From the NCBI GenBank assembly GCA_029721435.1, contig CM056587.1, forward strand, positions 17,270,667-17,334,666: a DNA stretch of 64,000 bases, written 5' to 3'. Within the stretch, counting starts at the first letter, position 1. Each line of letters starts with the position of its first letter. This DNA comes from Gymnothorax reevesii. Lineage: Eukaryota > Chordata > Actinopteri > Anguilliformes > Muraenidae. The position numbers and the translations under genes were made by a program. The notes under the pieces were generated by a model, which ran no database searches, was not told where the DNA came from, and was given only the letters and a program-made list of their open reading frames with translations. This document shows positions 47,171-57,600 of this stretch, piece after piece.

Positions 47171-47703
47171 ACTTGATTCTGTATGTCAGCAGTTATTTGT
47201 TTTCACAGATTTGTTAGGACTTTGGTTTTCTCCTTTGTGATCAATGACCCAGAGATTTTCAGAAATGTGCAGCCTCTTATTTGCGCCATGATGAAACTGC
47301 AAATTGTGAAAGGCAACAGTGCAGATTTTGGAGACAAAGGCTGAATAAGAATCTAATTATATCTTTTTTGCTTCCATCATATTTGCTCTTGACAGTGTTT
47401 ATCGTCTGTGACCTTTATGTTTTTGAGGAAGAAACTAGTATTAAATAGATTTTAAATGTATGAAGTTCATAGTCAAATAACTAAGATTTGTCTCAATAAA
47501 TTCATAGTATTCTCTCATATATTTTGGGGGCAAAAGTTTAGTGATTAAATATAAATCATTTTTAACAGTAATCTTTACATATTTTCAAGAATAATATAAG
47601 CATCACATACGGTATACTTCAATAATCAATCATTTTTGACTTGGCTGCATGTGGTCGTGTAGTTTATTTTAATTCATGCAGCAAAAGCTAATGGAAACTT
47701 GCA
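47171..47703. other. unannotated AT-rich DNA
   Basis: Nothing supportable was seen, except that it would be the 3' untranslated and flanking sequence of the small gene at 47704-49044. Confidence 0.35.
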
Positions 47704-47777
47704 TTAAAATATAAACCACAGTATATTCTTTACCCTTTCAGGCTGTGTCCGGGTTTTTGCGTCTGATCTTCTGCGTC
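47704..47777 (-). CDS. small membrane protein, last exon
   Basis: The acceptor is a strong TTTTTTCTCACAG|GA. The frame reads RRRSDAKTRTQPERVKNILW then FIF and TAA at 47704. It is a basic juxtamembrane tail with no tyrosine. Confidence 0.45.
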
Positions 47778-49036
47778 CTGTGAGAAAAAAGTAACACTCG
47801 GTGTCATATTGCATTCCTCCGGTCACAGCGTCTTAATTATTTTGTGTGGGATTGCGTTTGTTTGCATGAACATGTATCAGATTTTTAAGGCCGTGTTTGT
47901 TCTCCGACACCTGAGGTAATGCAGTCTGTCAGCAGGGTGCCTGCAAAAATGATGAGCAGCAGAGCTAGGAGCACATAGCGAGCGAACGGCCAGACACCCA
48001 GGAACACCTCTACGATCAAAAATAAATAAATAATAATAATCAGAGCAAATCTAAAACACGTACAAGAAAAATTCTTCCAGTTAAGAAAGCTTCTACTGTC
48101 TAATCAGTAAGTGAAATGTACTCTGATAGAGTAATGCATTAATGTAAAATGTCTATCATCAAAACAGAGAGAAATCATGCAGACAAAAAACGTATTCTGG
48201 AATGATCTACTGTACATTAATTGTTCCCCGTGGAACAAAAGGTGAAATAAATCAAATTTTAGTTGAAAGAGTTCAAAGCTGAAACTAAATTAAATGCAGC
48301 CACGTAAAATTAATCCCAAAGAATCTCTCTCTATTCAAATAATTTCGATATAAGTACATTTCAGCTATTAATCTTGGGTGTCTGACTTGTTAGATAGAAA
48401 AGTCTGAAATGAAAATTAACTGTGAATAGAATATCAGTATGACTTGATCCCATACTTGTTTCAATGCCCATATGTTATGTGTTTGTGTTTATAAGAATCC
48501 GGTCACCTCATCTAACAGCGTAAGGTTAAATGTTAATATTTGTAAGCATGCATGATGACTTCTTGGGGAGTGTGTTTGACATTTAAATGAGAAGGAACTG
48601 AATTCCCCAAGGGTTGTACTTGACTCAGTATCAAAGGTGCGAGTAATTATTAAAACAAACAAAACAATTTTACTACTTCAGTTCAAAAAGTAAATGTGCC
48701 CAGAAAATAGTGTCCAGAAAATACATTCATTTTAATAGAAGATTTAATAAAAGAACATTTCTCCTAATTGAGCATATTTTTTGGAATAGGTTTCTATTCC
48801 TAAAACATAAAATAGATTTTAACTTAAAGTAGTGAGCGAAAGTCAAGAAGTTGCACACTGGACAACTGTCAGGCCACTCTGCTAGTAATCATTAAGGTGT
48901 GTGCCTGCCTGCTGTTTTTGGATGTGTGAAAGGATTCTAACACTTGTGCAAAGTTCTTCACACATAGCTTACCCTCAAGAACCTCTATATATGTGCTGTT
49001 CTCTGTCAGGTGAATAAGACCCATTGTTAAATTCAT
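47704..49036 (-). CDS. candidate small single-pass membrane protein (three coding exons)
   Basis: I do not recognise this gene. Three exons with good splice sites, all phase 1, join in frame: 48973-49044, 47911-48009 and 47704-47777. From the ATG at 49036 the product is 78 residues: an outside-type N-terminus with two sequons (MNLTMGLIHLTENSTYIEVL), a hydrophobic span (RYVLLALLLIIFAGTLLT) and a basic tail (RRRSDAKTRT). A preceding Ig exon would also splice in phase 1, as in IgSF receptors, so this could be the stalk, membrane and tail part of a receptor that lost or never had Ig exons. I found none up to 54.5 kb. It lies between the two BTLA-like genes on the same strand. An alternative ATG at 49078 adds a short hydrophobic start. 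Splice signals and frame support it; expression is unknown. Confidence 0.45.
47911..48009 (-). CDS. small membrane protein, transmembrane exon
   Basis: 99 bp, phase 1-1; acceptor GATCGTAG|AG and donor ACCTCAG|GTGTCG. It encodes VFLGVWPFARYVLLALLLII then FAGTLLTDCITS. The Asp-Cys at the inner edge is unusual and recalls activating-type receptors with an acidic residue near the membrane, but it lies at the end of the span. Confidence 0.5.
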
Positions 49037-49044
49037 AGCATTTC
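48973..49044 (-). CDS. small membrane protein, exon with two N-glycosylation sites
   Basis: 72 bp; acceptor TTTGTTTTTTTCCAAG|GA and donor TTGAGG|GTAAGC, phase 1-1. It encodes NAMNLTMGLIHLTENSTYIE then VLE, with sequons NLT and NST. Confidence 0.45.
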
Positions 49045-49226
49045 CTTGGAAAAAAACAAAGAATATTGAATTGAACATTTTTTAATAAAATTTGACAGAT
49101 TAACTCTTTCAGACAATTATAATGCAACTTATGGAGCAGAAAAAATAAATTAGTCATGCTAGAATGAAAGGAAAATGTCTAAAGGATTTAATTATTTGAA
49201 TATTATTCTCGTGATTAATTCCCTAC

Positions 49227-49380
49227 CTTTTCACCAGCACTGCAGGTAGGTCAGAGGAGATGTATGATGTCCTTGTGTGTTCAAATTGCTTAATGTCTTG
49301 CTTAAACTTGAGTTTGAAGTTTGGGGAAAAGGTGTGTATTCGGTTTGGTTCCTGTTAACTATAGCTGCACCGCTACAGTT
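49227..49380 (-). other. possible 5' untranslated exon of the small gene
   Basis: The minus strand has a donor-like AAAAG|GTAGGG at 49227 followed 180 bp later by the acceptor of the exon at 49044. The open frames entering this donor do not match the phase of the next exon, so it would be non-coding. Its upstream edge is not defined. A short inverted repeat (ttaactatagc / gctacagttaa) lies at 49358-49382. Confidence 0.25.
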
Positions 49381-49386
49381 AACCAC

Positions 49387-49396
49387 TTTCAGTTTC
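49387..49396 (-). promoter_or_regulatory. perfect IRF/ISRE-type site
   Basis: The minus strand reads GAAACTGAAA, exactly the GAAANNGAAA pattern bound by interferon regulatory factors. It is about 160 bp upstream of the possible first exon end and about 350 bp upstream of the start codon at 49036. A single 10-base match can occur by chance; placement upstream of a membrane-protein gene in an immune locus is what makes it notable. Confidence 0.4.
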
Positions 49397-49399
49397 ATA

Positions 49400-50505
49400 T
49401 AATATCAGAATGGACTTCTGCTTTGCTGACTGTGCCTGTGTACAAAGATAAAGAAATGTTCTTGCTGTCTAAGAGAAGCAGGGACAGATTTTAATAGTTG
49501 TATGCATAGATACTGAATGAACAGTCAAATGAATAGAAACAATTGATCTTCAATGTTGCCAAAGGACTACTGTAAATGGTGAACTAATATGAAGTAAGTA
49601 GCATCTCATATGTACAGTCTCTGAATAGAATTTTTTTTGAAACCAATGCAGAAACAAGTCTTTTGAAAGATTCTTCACTTACTGAGAATTATTATTCCGA
49701 ACCAATGGCAATCGGTCAGCACAAAAGCAGGTTTTAAGTAGTCTCAGATCTAAGGAAGGAAAATTTGTAAATGAGACATGGCCTATTGCAAACTGGCCTT
49801 TTATCTGTCATTGTCAATGGCCTGAAACTGTCACAGTGCTGTGGTTTAGCATGGTCTAGCCTTTTCTTCCTGTTTTATGTGCAGGTAATTTCTTTTATAG
49901 TTAAGACATGAGCCGTACAGGCAGACCAGCCATCATGTGTACTATTTGCATCTTAAAAAAAAAACATCATGCTTTGGAAATGTTTTCACAAGGGCAATAC
50001 CAGTGGCCCCTGTTTTGTAAACCTGGGGCAGCCATGGGGAAGAATAATCTTCTCACCTGTTTCACTTCCTTATCCAGTTTTTTTTCAGGATTGTCTCAGC
50101 ATGCTTTTTGGTTTAAGATGCAAGAATAAACAATATGCATCATGGTTCGGATTGGGCAGAATTTCATTATATTTGGCTTGTAACCACGAACCAGCGGGCA
50201 TCTTTGTGTCTCTGTTCCACAGGTGGCACTGTTGAAAGCAGTCTGGCTGAACGTGTATAACTCCAGGTGTGTGCACTCTGTACTATTACTCTAAGATCAT
50301 TGAGAGTCCAGGAAGGATGTGTGTGTAGACATGAAATTAATCATTCTCCCATTTTATTCATTTTCCCTAATAAGGAAAATTGGCAGTGAATTCCAAACAG
50401 TTCTTCAAAAAGGAGTGAGAAACATACCTGCAAGCTAGTGAACGCTCAGTATGGCCACAAGATGGTGGTATAATGATATTTTATTTGTCTGGTTTATAAT
50501 TTATT
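49400..50505. other. unannotated DNA
   Basis: No gene or bounded repeat was supported. Confidence 0.4.
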
Positions 50506-50507
50506 AC

Positions 50508-50750
50508 CTCCGCCAAGGAGGTTATAAAATCACCTGCGTTTATTTTTACCTCCGCAAATGAGGTTATATAATCACCTGCGTTTATTTGTTTGTCTGCTCG
50601 CAGGATTACTCATAAACTACTGAGTGGATCATCATGAAAATTGGTGCACAGGTGTATCTTGATCCAAGAAAGAACCCATTAAATTTTGGTGGCGATCCGG
50701 ATCGAATTCTGGATCTGGCGGAGGTCAGAAATCTCTGATAGGTCTTGTTA
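50508..50750 (+). repeat. dispersed 'CCTCCGCCAAGGAGGTTAT' repeat
   Basis: acctccgccaaggaggttat is followed by a partial second copy (acctccgcaaatgaggttat), then tttgtttgtctgctcgcagg and attactcataaactactgag, text common to a dispersed fish repeat. A relative on the minus strand lies at 62590-62770. Confidence 0.65.
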
Positions 50751-53700
50751 TTTTTGATATCATCCTCTCTGTATTTAGGATGCACTATCTGGCAAACCCT
50801 GTTTGCTTTTAAAGTGCTATATGAATTAAATACCCTTGAAACATAAAACTTGGTTTTTAGGCTGCCAAAAGAACCTCTGAATGTCTCAAGCATGACTCAC
50901 TTATAAAGTGACATTTTGTAATGAAGAAAGTTTTCAGACCCTAGCCCAGATGTAGGTGGAGTCAAGAACCTTCTGGTTAGTATAGGATGATTGCTTTAAT
51001 GCAGGGCAACTCGACGCTGCCCCTGAGATCAACCATCATGTTATTTAATAAGATCTATGGCTGTTAAGAGTTTCAGCTAATTATATTTGACTTTATTGAA
51101 AGCGAAAAATCATTTGTCTGTACCATATTCAGAAGTGGGAATAGATAAGTTGGTAAAAGTACAGACTCGACAGAAACTCATGAACAGCATGACGGTGCCC
51201 TGTCTTTGTTCTTTGTTCTACATACACGTGTTCAGCTTTTTAATGGACTGTGCTTTGTTAGAGCCGGAGGAAAAAACCAGCAGGGATTGAAGCTCAGTTA
51301 CAGTGGCAGCCGTACAGCTGCTCCAGGGTACACACATTTATAATGTATGTGCGCAGTCCGTTCTTGACTCCAAGCGTTGCATTCACTACTGTGTAGTTCA
51401 TGAGTATTTGCGCCATGGTCTAAGGAAACAACTCACACACAGATCCACAGGCGGAGACAATAAATACATAAATAAATAAATAAATCATTGTGATCAGGCT
51501 TTTAATATGACAGCAAGCCCAAAAATTGAGTAATGGGACACAGGGTCAGTCAAACACAGGTTGAAGCATCTGACAGAGTTACTGACAAACCAAAGATAAG
51601 CTAGGGCAGTCAGGAGACAAGCAAGTCAGAAATAAGCAGTCAATCGAGCAGAACTAAAAGGTAGGATGCAGACATTTACGCGGGCAGATTTGAATAATAC
51701 CCGGAAAAATTGATAGGCAAATGGCTGACAAATATATTATTGAGAATAATGATCAAACAGGCTGCTGGTCGTGAAGGTGATCGGCAGGCAGGAGGCACTG
51801 AACCGGAGTATCAAGCAGGAATCAGGAATCACAGACACAAAGAACTGAGTAACGGAGAGGACAGATAAAGCAAATGAATGGGAAGAGTTGGTTGGAATGC
51901 TGATGGTTTGGACAGGGACACTGAATGCATGTCTCCAATGGTTGCAGTTGCTACACGGTTAAATGATATGGATGTAAATTCCCTCAAATTTAAGCTGTCA
52001 GTCTGTAGTATAATTTTAGAGTATTTGCATCTGCATTGAAACGTAGGAACTTCGAACCCTACACTAGCCCAATGACAGAAATTAGTCGAAAGGGCGAAGA
52101 CAACTACGAGCATTCCCCCCTGGCATTGTTGGAAAGACGGTCTTTTCATAAAAGTTAGTGAAAGCCATTTTTGACCTTGAAAAATTTATCTGACTCCATT
52201 TTAATAATTGTTAATTTTAAGAAATCAAATTTCAATAGAGGCATTATCATTTATAATTTAGACTCGATCGTAGGGGAATCCAGTAGTTTTGTAATCACTC
52301 TGTGAACATTTTATGCTGGTGCTTCTGCATTTCACACCAGCCAAAATATGTGCATCTAAAAAGCTACATGTCTGCGGTGACTCAAAGGTTTTGTTGGGTG
52401 CCACTGCTTTAGGTTTGTCCGATAGTGGCTCAGGGACCCAAGAGGGCCAACATTAAGCCATAAATGAACAACATCAGCATTTTGAGTCACAGTTCCCTGG
52501 CCCACAGGAGGTCTAAACGTCAAGCCATGTGGCCTCACTGAGGGCAGATCTCCTCACTGGGCCAGTTTACTCCTTGGTTCATAGATGTTTAATGAGTCCT
52601 AGGAAATCTGGTGAGGAAATGAGATTTCAATTCAATTTTCTTTACTGGCATGAATGTCAATTGGACAATATTGCCGAAGCATCAAAAGAAAATAAAATTC
52701 TGATATTATTTAAAGAAAAATAAATAAAAGATAAAATATGTACATACTTAAATGTTGACTTACAATTCATTCAATGAAATAAAAAGTAAAAAGAGCAAGA
52801 AAATGGCTGAGAACAGTGAACAGTTTTACGCACTGGGAATGCAAGGCTGTAGCTCAGGCTAGGTTTGTGCGATTAAGGTGGTTTAGTGCTTGTTCGAAAC
52901 ATCAGAACCCATAGAATCAAATGGCTATCGACATAGTCTTACTGACAGCATCACAAGCCAAACACAGAGAGGAAAATACATTGCAAGTAAGCTGAATGCT
53001 GAGGAGCTGAGATCTTTGAAGCAATGCCCTGGAAAAAAACATACTTGGAGACTGGCAGAACCAGTTTGGCAATAACACACACACATTGATCTAACAATAG
53101 CGAGTGCAGATTTACCCTTAAACAGTTTTTTATTACAAAATATCAAAGGTAAAAAATATTTTTCTACTCATCTCTGCGGACTGTAAAGTGTATGTCTGCT
53201 GTTCTTTGACTGTGGTGTCGGTTTAAAATGGAAAGGCTTATATTGTTGGATTCTGTGGACTTTCCTCTTTCATATCATTTGTATGCAAAGCACATTCATT
53301 CAGTAGAAATGTAGCGGCTCAGCGCTGACATAATTTTATCCTATGTTTTGTTACACGGTTATTTACTTGCTTGGAGCTAGAATTGTGTTCAGCTGAGGTA
53401 AAAATGGTCAACATGAGCATTTGTCCGAGTTTCTTCGTGTAAAGTGGATAAGCAGCATGGCGATGTTGCGATTAGGAAACATGTTGTTTTTATTGTGCGT
53501 TACGACCACCCCCAGGACCAGGAGCGTTTGGGCTTAAGGGGTTAATTTTGTCTGCCTTGAACTGATGCAGTGTACAGGGATGGCAATACTGTCCATTAAA
53601 AAAATTCTGTCTGCCTTACAGATTCATGGCACTTTAAAATTGTGTCACAGTAGGACACAGACCACACTGTGTATGGGAAAAGTGTTATACCATTGCAGTC

Positions 53701-53890
53701 ACTGCTTGATGTTTTGCAATGTGCCACTGCACTTTAACATATGTGCTTGAAATAAGAAGTTTTTCCTGTATCAGGTATGAGTTGAGCTCTTGGAATTTCC
53801 TGTACTTGAATGAATGAATGAATTTCTTCATCGTGTCATACATGGACTGTATTTTCCGAATTTAGGTATGCTTGTTTATATGTGCGCGCA
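50751..53890. other. unannotated DNA
   Basis: No gene was supported. The 106-residue minus-strand frame at 51829-52149 has no domain character. An (AAAT)n tract is near 51464-51484. Confidence 0.4.
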
Positions 53891-53899
53891 CATGCACGC

Positions 53900-54292
53900 G
53901 TATTGTGGGGTCATTATCCAGTCTAGTTTCTCTAGCCCTGAGATGTATGTGTATATCTGTATCCATCTTGCCCTTCCACTGTACATTGCACTTTGATCAT
54001 GTGTTTATGTTTGAGTAATTGTATGGATGTTTTAATGAAATTCCTATATCTCATATATGATGCACTACACTTTAACTTATGCACTCCAAATATGTGTTTT
54101 TTTTTTACTTTTAATTACATTCTCGAATATATTGTATAATTGAATGTATGTATTAAGTCACTATGTGACCTGCCAAGGGACAGAAGATGTAAATTAGCAA
54201 TATGCTAACTCTGGTATATTTACTTGGTTATTGTAACTATGTTCATTAATATACATTGTCCCTTTTAAATAAATTTAAAAAAAAAAAAAACG
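53900..54292 (+). mobile_element. possible LINE 3' end with A-tail
   Basis: A stretch of cttgcccttccactgtacat type text is followed by acattgtcccttttaaataa and a run of A at about 54278-54291, as at the 3' end of fish LINE copies. No ORF fragment was recognised, so this is tentative. Confidence 0.35.
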
Positions 54293-54527
54293 TTTGCTTC
54301 ACTAAGTTACGAAGTATGTGGAGATTCACTGCCTGGACCCCAAAATACTAGTGAGGTGTAAAAAATGAAAGCAATGAAGTCCTGGATGGATGAATGGTTA
54401 AAAAAAAAACACACTGTGAGAGGAAGAAAAAGCAAATGGTACAGTAAAATTTTGACTGTTTTGTATCTTGTACGAAATGGAAGAGTGCATTTTGTGTGAA
54501 GGTGATTGCTTTGGCAAGTAATAGACT

Positions 54528-54670
54528 TCAGAGTTTCCGTAGTCTGAACAGCTGAAGGTCTTCTGTCTCCTTCTCCATGTGGGACTGCTGAGGCTGTGTA
54601 GGGGTGGGGAGGTCAGAGTCTTCCTGTTCCCCCGTTTGAGAGGAGGAAACGTCCCTGGAGCAACACTTCT
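54528..54670 (-). CDS. btla-like: gene B exon 5, tyrosine-less tail
   Basis: The acceptor is CCCACCAG|AG. The frame reads EKCCSRDVSSSQTGEQEDSD, then LPTPTQPQQSHMEKE and TEDLQLFRLRKL, with a TGA at 54528-54530. It aligns with gene A through CCSRDVSS, then diverges before the LVYQNV site. In the +1 frame the DNA continues with SDYGNSEVYYL, so a single-base slip may have removed a tyrosine-containing end. Confidence 0.7.
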
Positions 54671-57600
54671 CTGGTGGGGTTGGGAAGAGGGTCACAGGTA
54701 GTGGAAAATAACAGTTGTTAACTTTCGTTAGACCCCTGAAATTTTTCCCTGTTTCACAATGTTTTAAATGACCATTTGTCTCCCGTAGTGGGGGGTGAAG
54801 TATGAAAAATTCTGATAATGCAGCACTTACCTTTATGTTTGAGCATCCAGCACAGAGTCAGCAGAATTATCGCTACTGTCGCCGTAATGAACAACAAAAT
54901 CCGCCCAATGTTCGGTGCCAAGTCCAACGCTCCCAATTCCCTTTCTAAGGCAAACAAGTCATTGCAAGTGACAGTGTTCAGTCATGATTTTATTTATTTA
55001 TCTATTTTACACTATGTCACAAAAGTTACAATACTTGATTTCATAATGAACCATTATAAGTGGATATTCGAAATACTTAGGCCCATTTCCCAGTTTAATA
55101 TTTTAATTCTGAAGTCTATTATGAACATTTGCATTTTTTATGGTCAAAAAACACTTGACAGCTGTACAAAGCAGCTTCAAACAGGCTGCTTTGGCTCCTG
55201 TCTCTAGTAGCGATTCATTGAAAATAAATACCCATGAAATTGGTCAGTATGGAAATTTCATGATATGTTGAAGGTATTCAATTATAAAAAGAGAAAAAAG
55301 TTTCATGCTACTTGATATTCGCTTTCCCAATGTTGCTTCTTTTCCATCATAACCAGTCCGCCGACAGTCTCATTTTCCGTGACGTCACATACGGCTTGTG
55401 TACTCTGAAAGTACCCAGATGATCCATTTTTAATACAGGGAAGATAGCGAAAATTGTTTTCAATTTTGTTTTTAAAGCCTGACAAGTCCAATAAAAGTCT
55501 GGTTGCTGCGCTGGCTATACGCTATACACGAACACGTTGTCAAATTTAGAAAAAAAATTATGTTTTTATTGGAGTCATGCTACCATTCCGACAAAGGTTG
55601 GATAGGCCAATGCTCTGGGCCACAAAAAAGATGTTGTATGTTATGAATACGATCAAGTGGACTCTCACAACAGTGATTGACTGACATAGAAATATGGATT
55701 GACGAGGTCAATGCCATTTAAAATATAATTGTACCCCTCAAATATCTCCTCCCAATACCTCAAAAGCAGCCTGAATCGTCCGGCTGAACTTCTCATGCAC
55801 TGAAATTCAATTTTAATTGCTTTTTTTATAGTTGTTGTATCTCTTCCCATGGTTCTTTCTTCAGCTTCTGGTCCGCCCTCTTCCATAATGGCCAAAACGA
55901 AACAACACCTCGCACATGTAATAACGTTAGATAGTTACAGTACACGCAGTGGAAAGATCTGACGACAGGCAGTTGCAAGTTCATGTATTGCTGTGCGAGT
56001 TAAGAGAGAGAATAAATTCTAAAAATCTTCCTTTCTTGCTTTGTCGTCGCTCTTATCAAGTCTAATCATCGAAGAAATATCATAATAAATTAAGGTATCA
56101 GTTCTTCCCCGTATTTACATGATTTCCAGATCGTTTATACTGTATGTCCATATTAATTTTCAATGTAATATATAGAAAAATGTGACTTCAATAATAAAAA
56201 CATAACGCGTTGCTGAATACCCCTCGGCCCAGAGAAGATTTCCAGCCTCAAGGTCACAGCGCTAAGGTCAATGGTCAAATCCAGCAAAAAACATGATGTT
56301 GCACTTCTATCACAGTGAGTTGCCATACCAAATTTGGTGAAGCTGCGATCAGTAGTTGCTGAGTACTGACTCGGACAAGATTTCCAGGGTCAAGGTCACA
56401 GAGGTAAGGTCAAATCCAGCAAAAAATGGGACCTCGCATCTCCATGGGTCATAGTGAGTTAACATACCAAATTTGGTGAAGCTGTGATCATTAGTTGCTG
56501 AGTACTGGCTCAGACAAAGTCATGGACGAACGACGGACGACAGACAGACACACAGGTGACGACAATACCCCTCTGACCTAAGTTGGTCGTGGGGTAAAAA
56601 ACGACAGATAAATGCTTCTCCATTATAATTTATCCATTTCCAGTAAAGTATGACTCAATTTGAACCCTAAATAACAAAATATAAAGCATTGAGAAAGGCA
56701 TAGTATTTCTGTTGATATATACACTGGGCGTTTTTCCATTTTCTGTATGGCTAATGTGATGGAATGACATTTCATTGCATTCTTTGCGTTCTATGCTTTC
56801 CATTGATGTCGAAATTGCCATATTTAAGTTTTTCTGATAAATCCCTACTTTAAGGCCCCCCCCACCTTAATGCTGTTCTGAATTGCCCACACAATTTAGG
56901 AAGTAGTGCTCAGTAAAATAAAATAACACAATTAAAGGTTCTGGTTGTACTGCTGAAGAATTGCAGTAAAAAAAATATTTTCTCCACTGATTCTTCACTT
57001 CATTCTCCATTGGTAGTCCATTCAAAACGATCTGGCGTTCACTATGAAGAAAACCACATCCTACTGACATCTCGGCATAGCGATACAAACTCATCAAACT
57101 CCCGGTCTCTACTCTACCTACCTTGTTTGAAGGTGCGCCAAACTAGCCATAAGGCAGGCGTCCTGCAAATGTGTTCCATCATGATGCAGGCAAGTTGCAG
57201 ATGAAAAGGGTAGACTTCAAACAAAGCATTTCAGGCAGTCTATCACAAAGCGGTATATAACACTCTATCACTCCATTATCATTGGTTAAATCTGTAGGGC
57301 AGTATTTAAAAAAATAAAAAACATGATGTGAAGAATCATCTTTCATGTGTATCAATAGTTTATCATACACTGGGAAGCACAGGCAGCAAACTTACTTGTC
57401 ACGTAGAGCCGAAGTGCTGGGCTGAAAATGGTGTTTCCCTTACACGCCTCTCTCTGATGCACCATGCAGAGGTATTCTCCAGAATCAGACAGGGAGACAT
57501 TGAGGAAGGTGAGAAAATGGATCTTTGTATTTGGGTCGAGCTGACGTTGTGAGATAATGAGTCTCTCTCCCAGTTCCAGTGGGATGCAGGACTTCCCCTG

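Noticed and set aside
49228..49399. 55-codon frame starting near the IRF site (MKLKVVNCSG...)
   Set aside because: It stops just before the donor-like site, is not signal-like, and its phase does not fit the next exon; treated as possible untranslated sequence.
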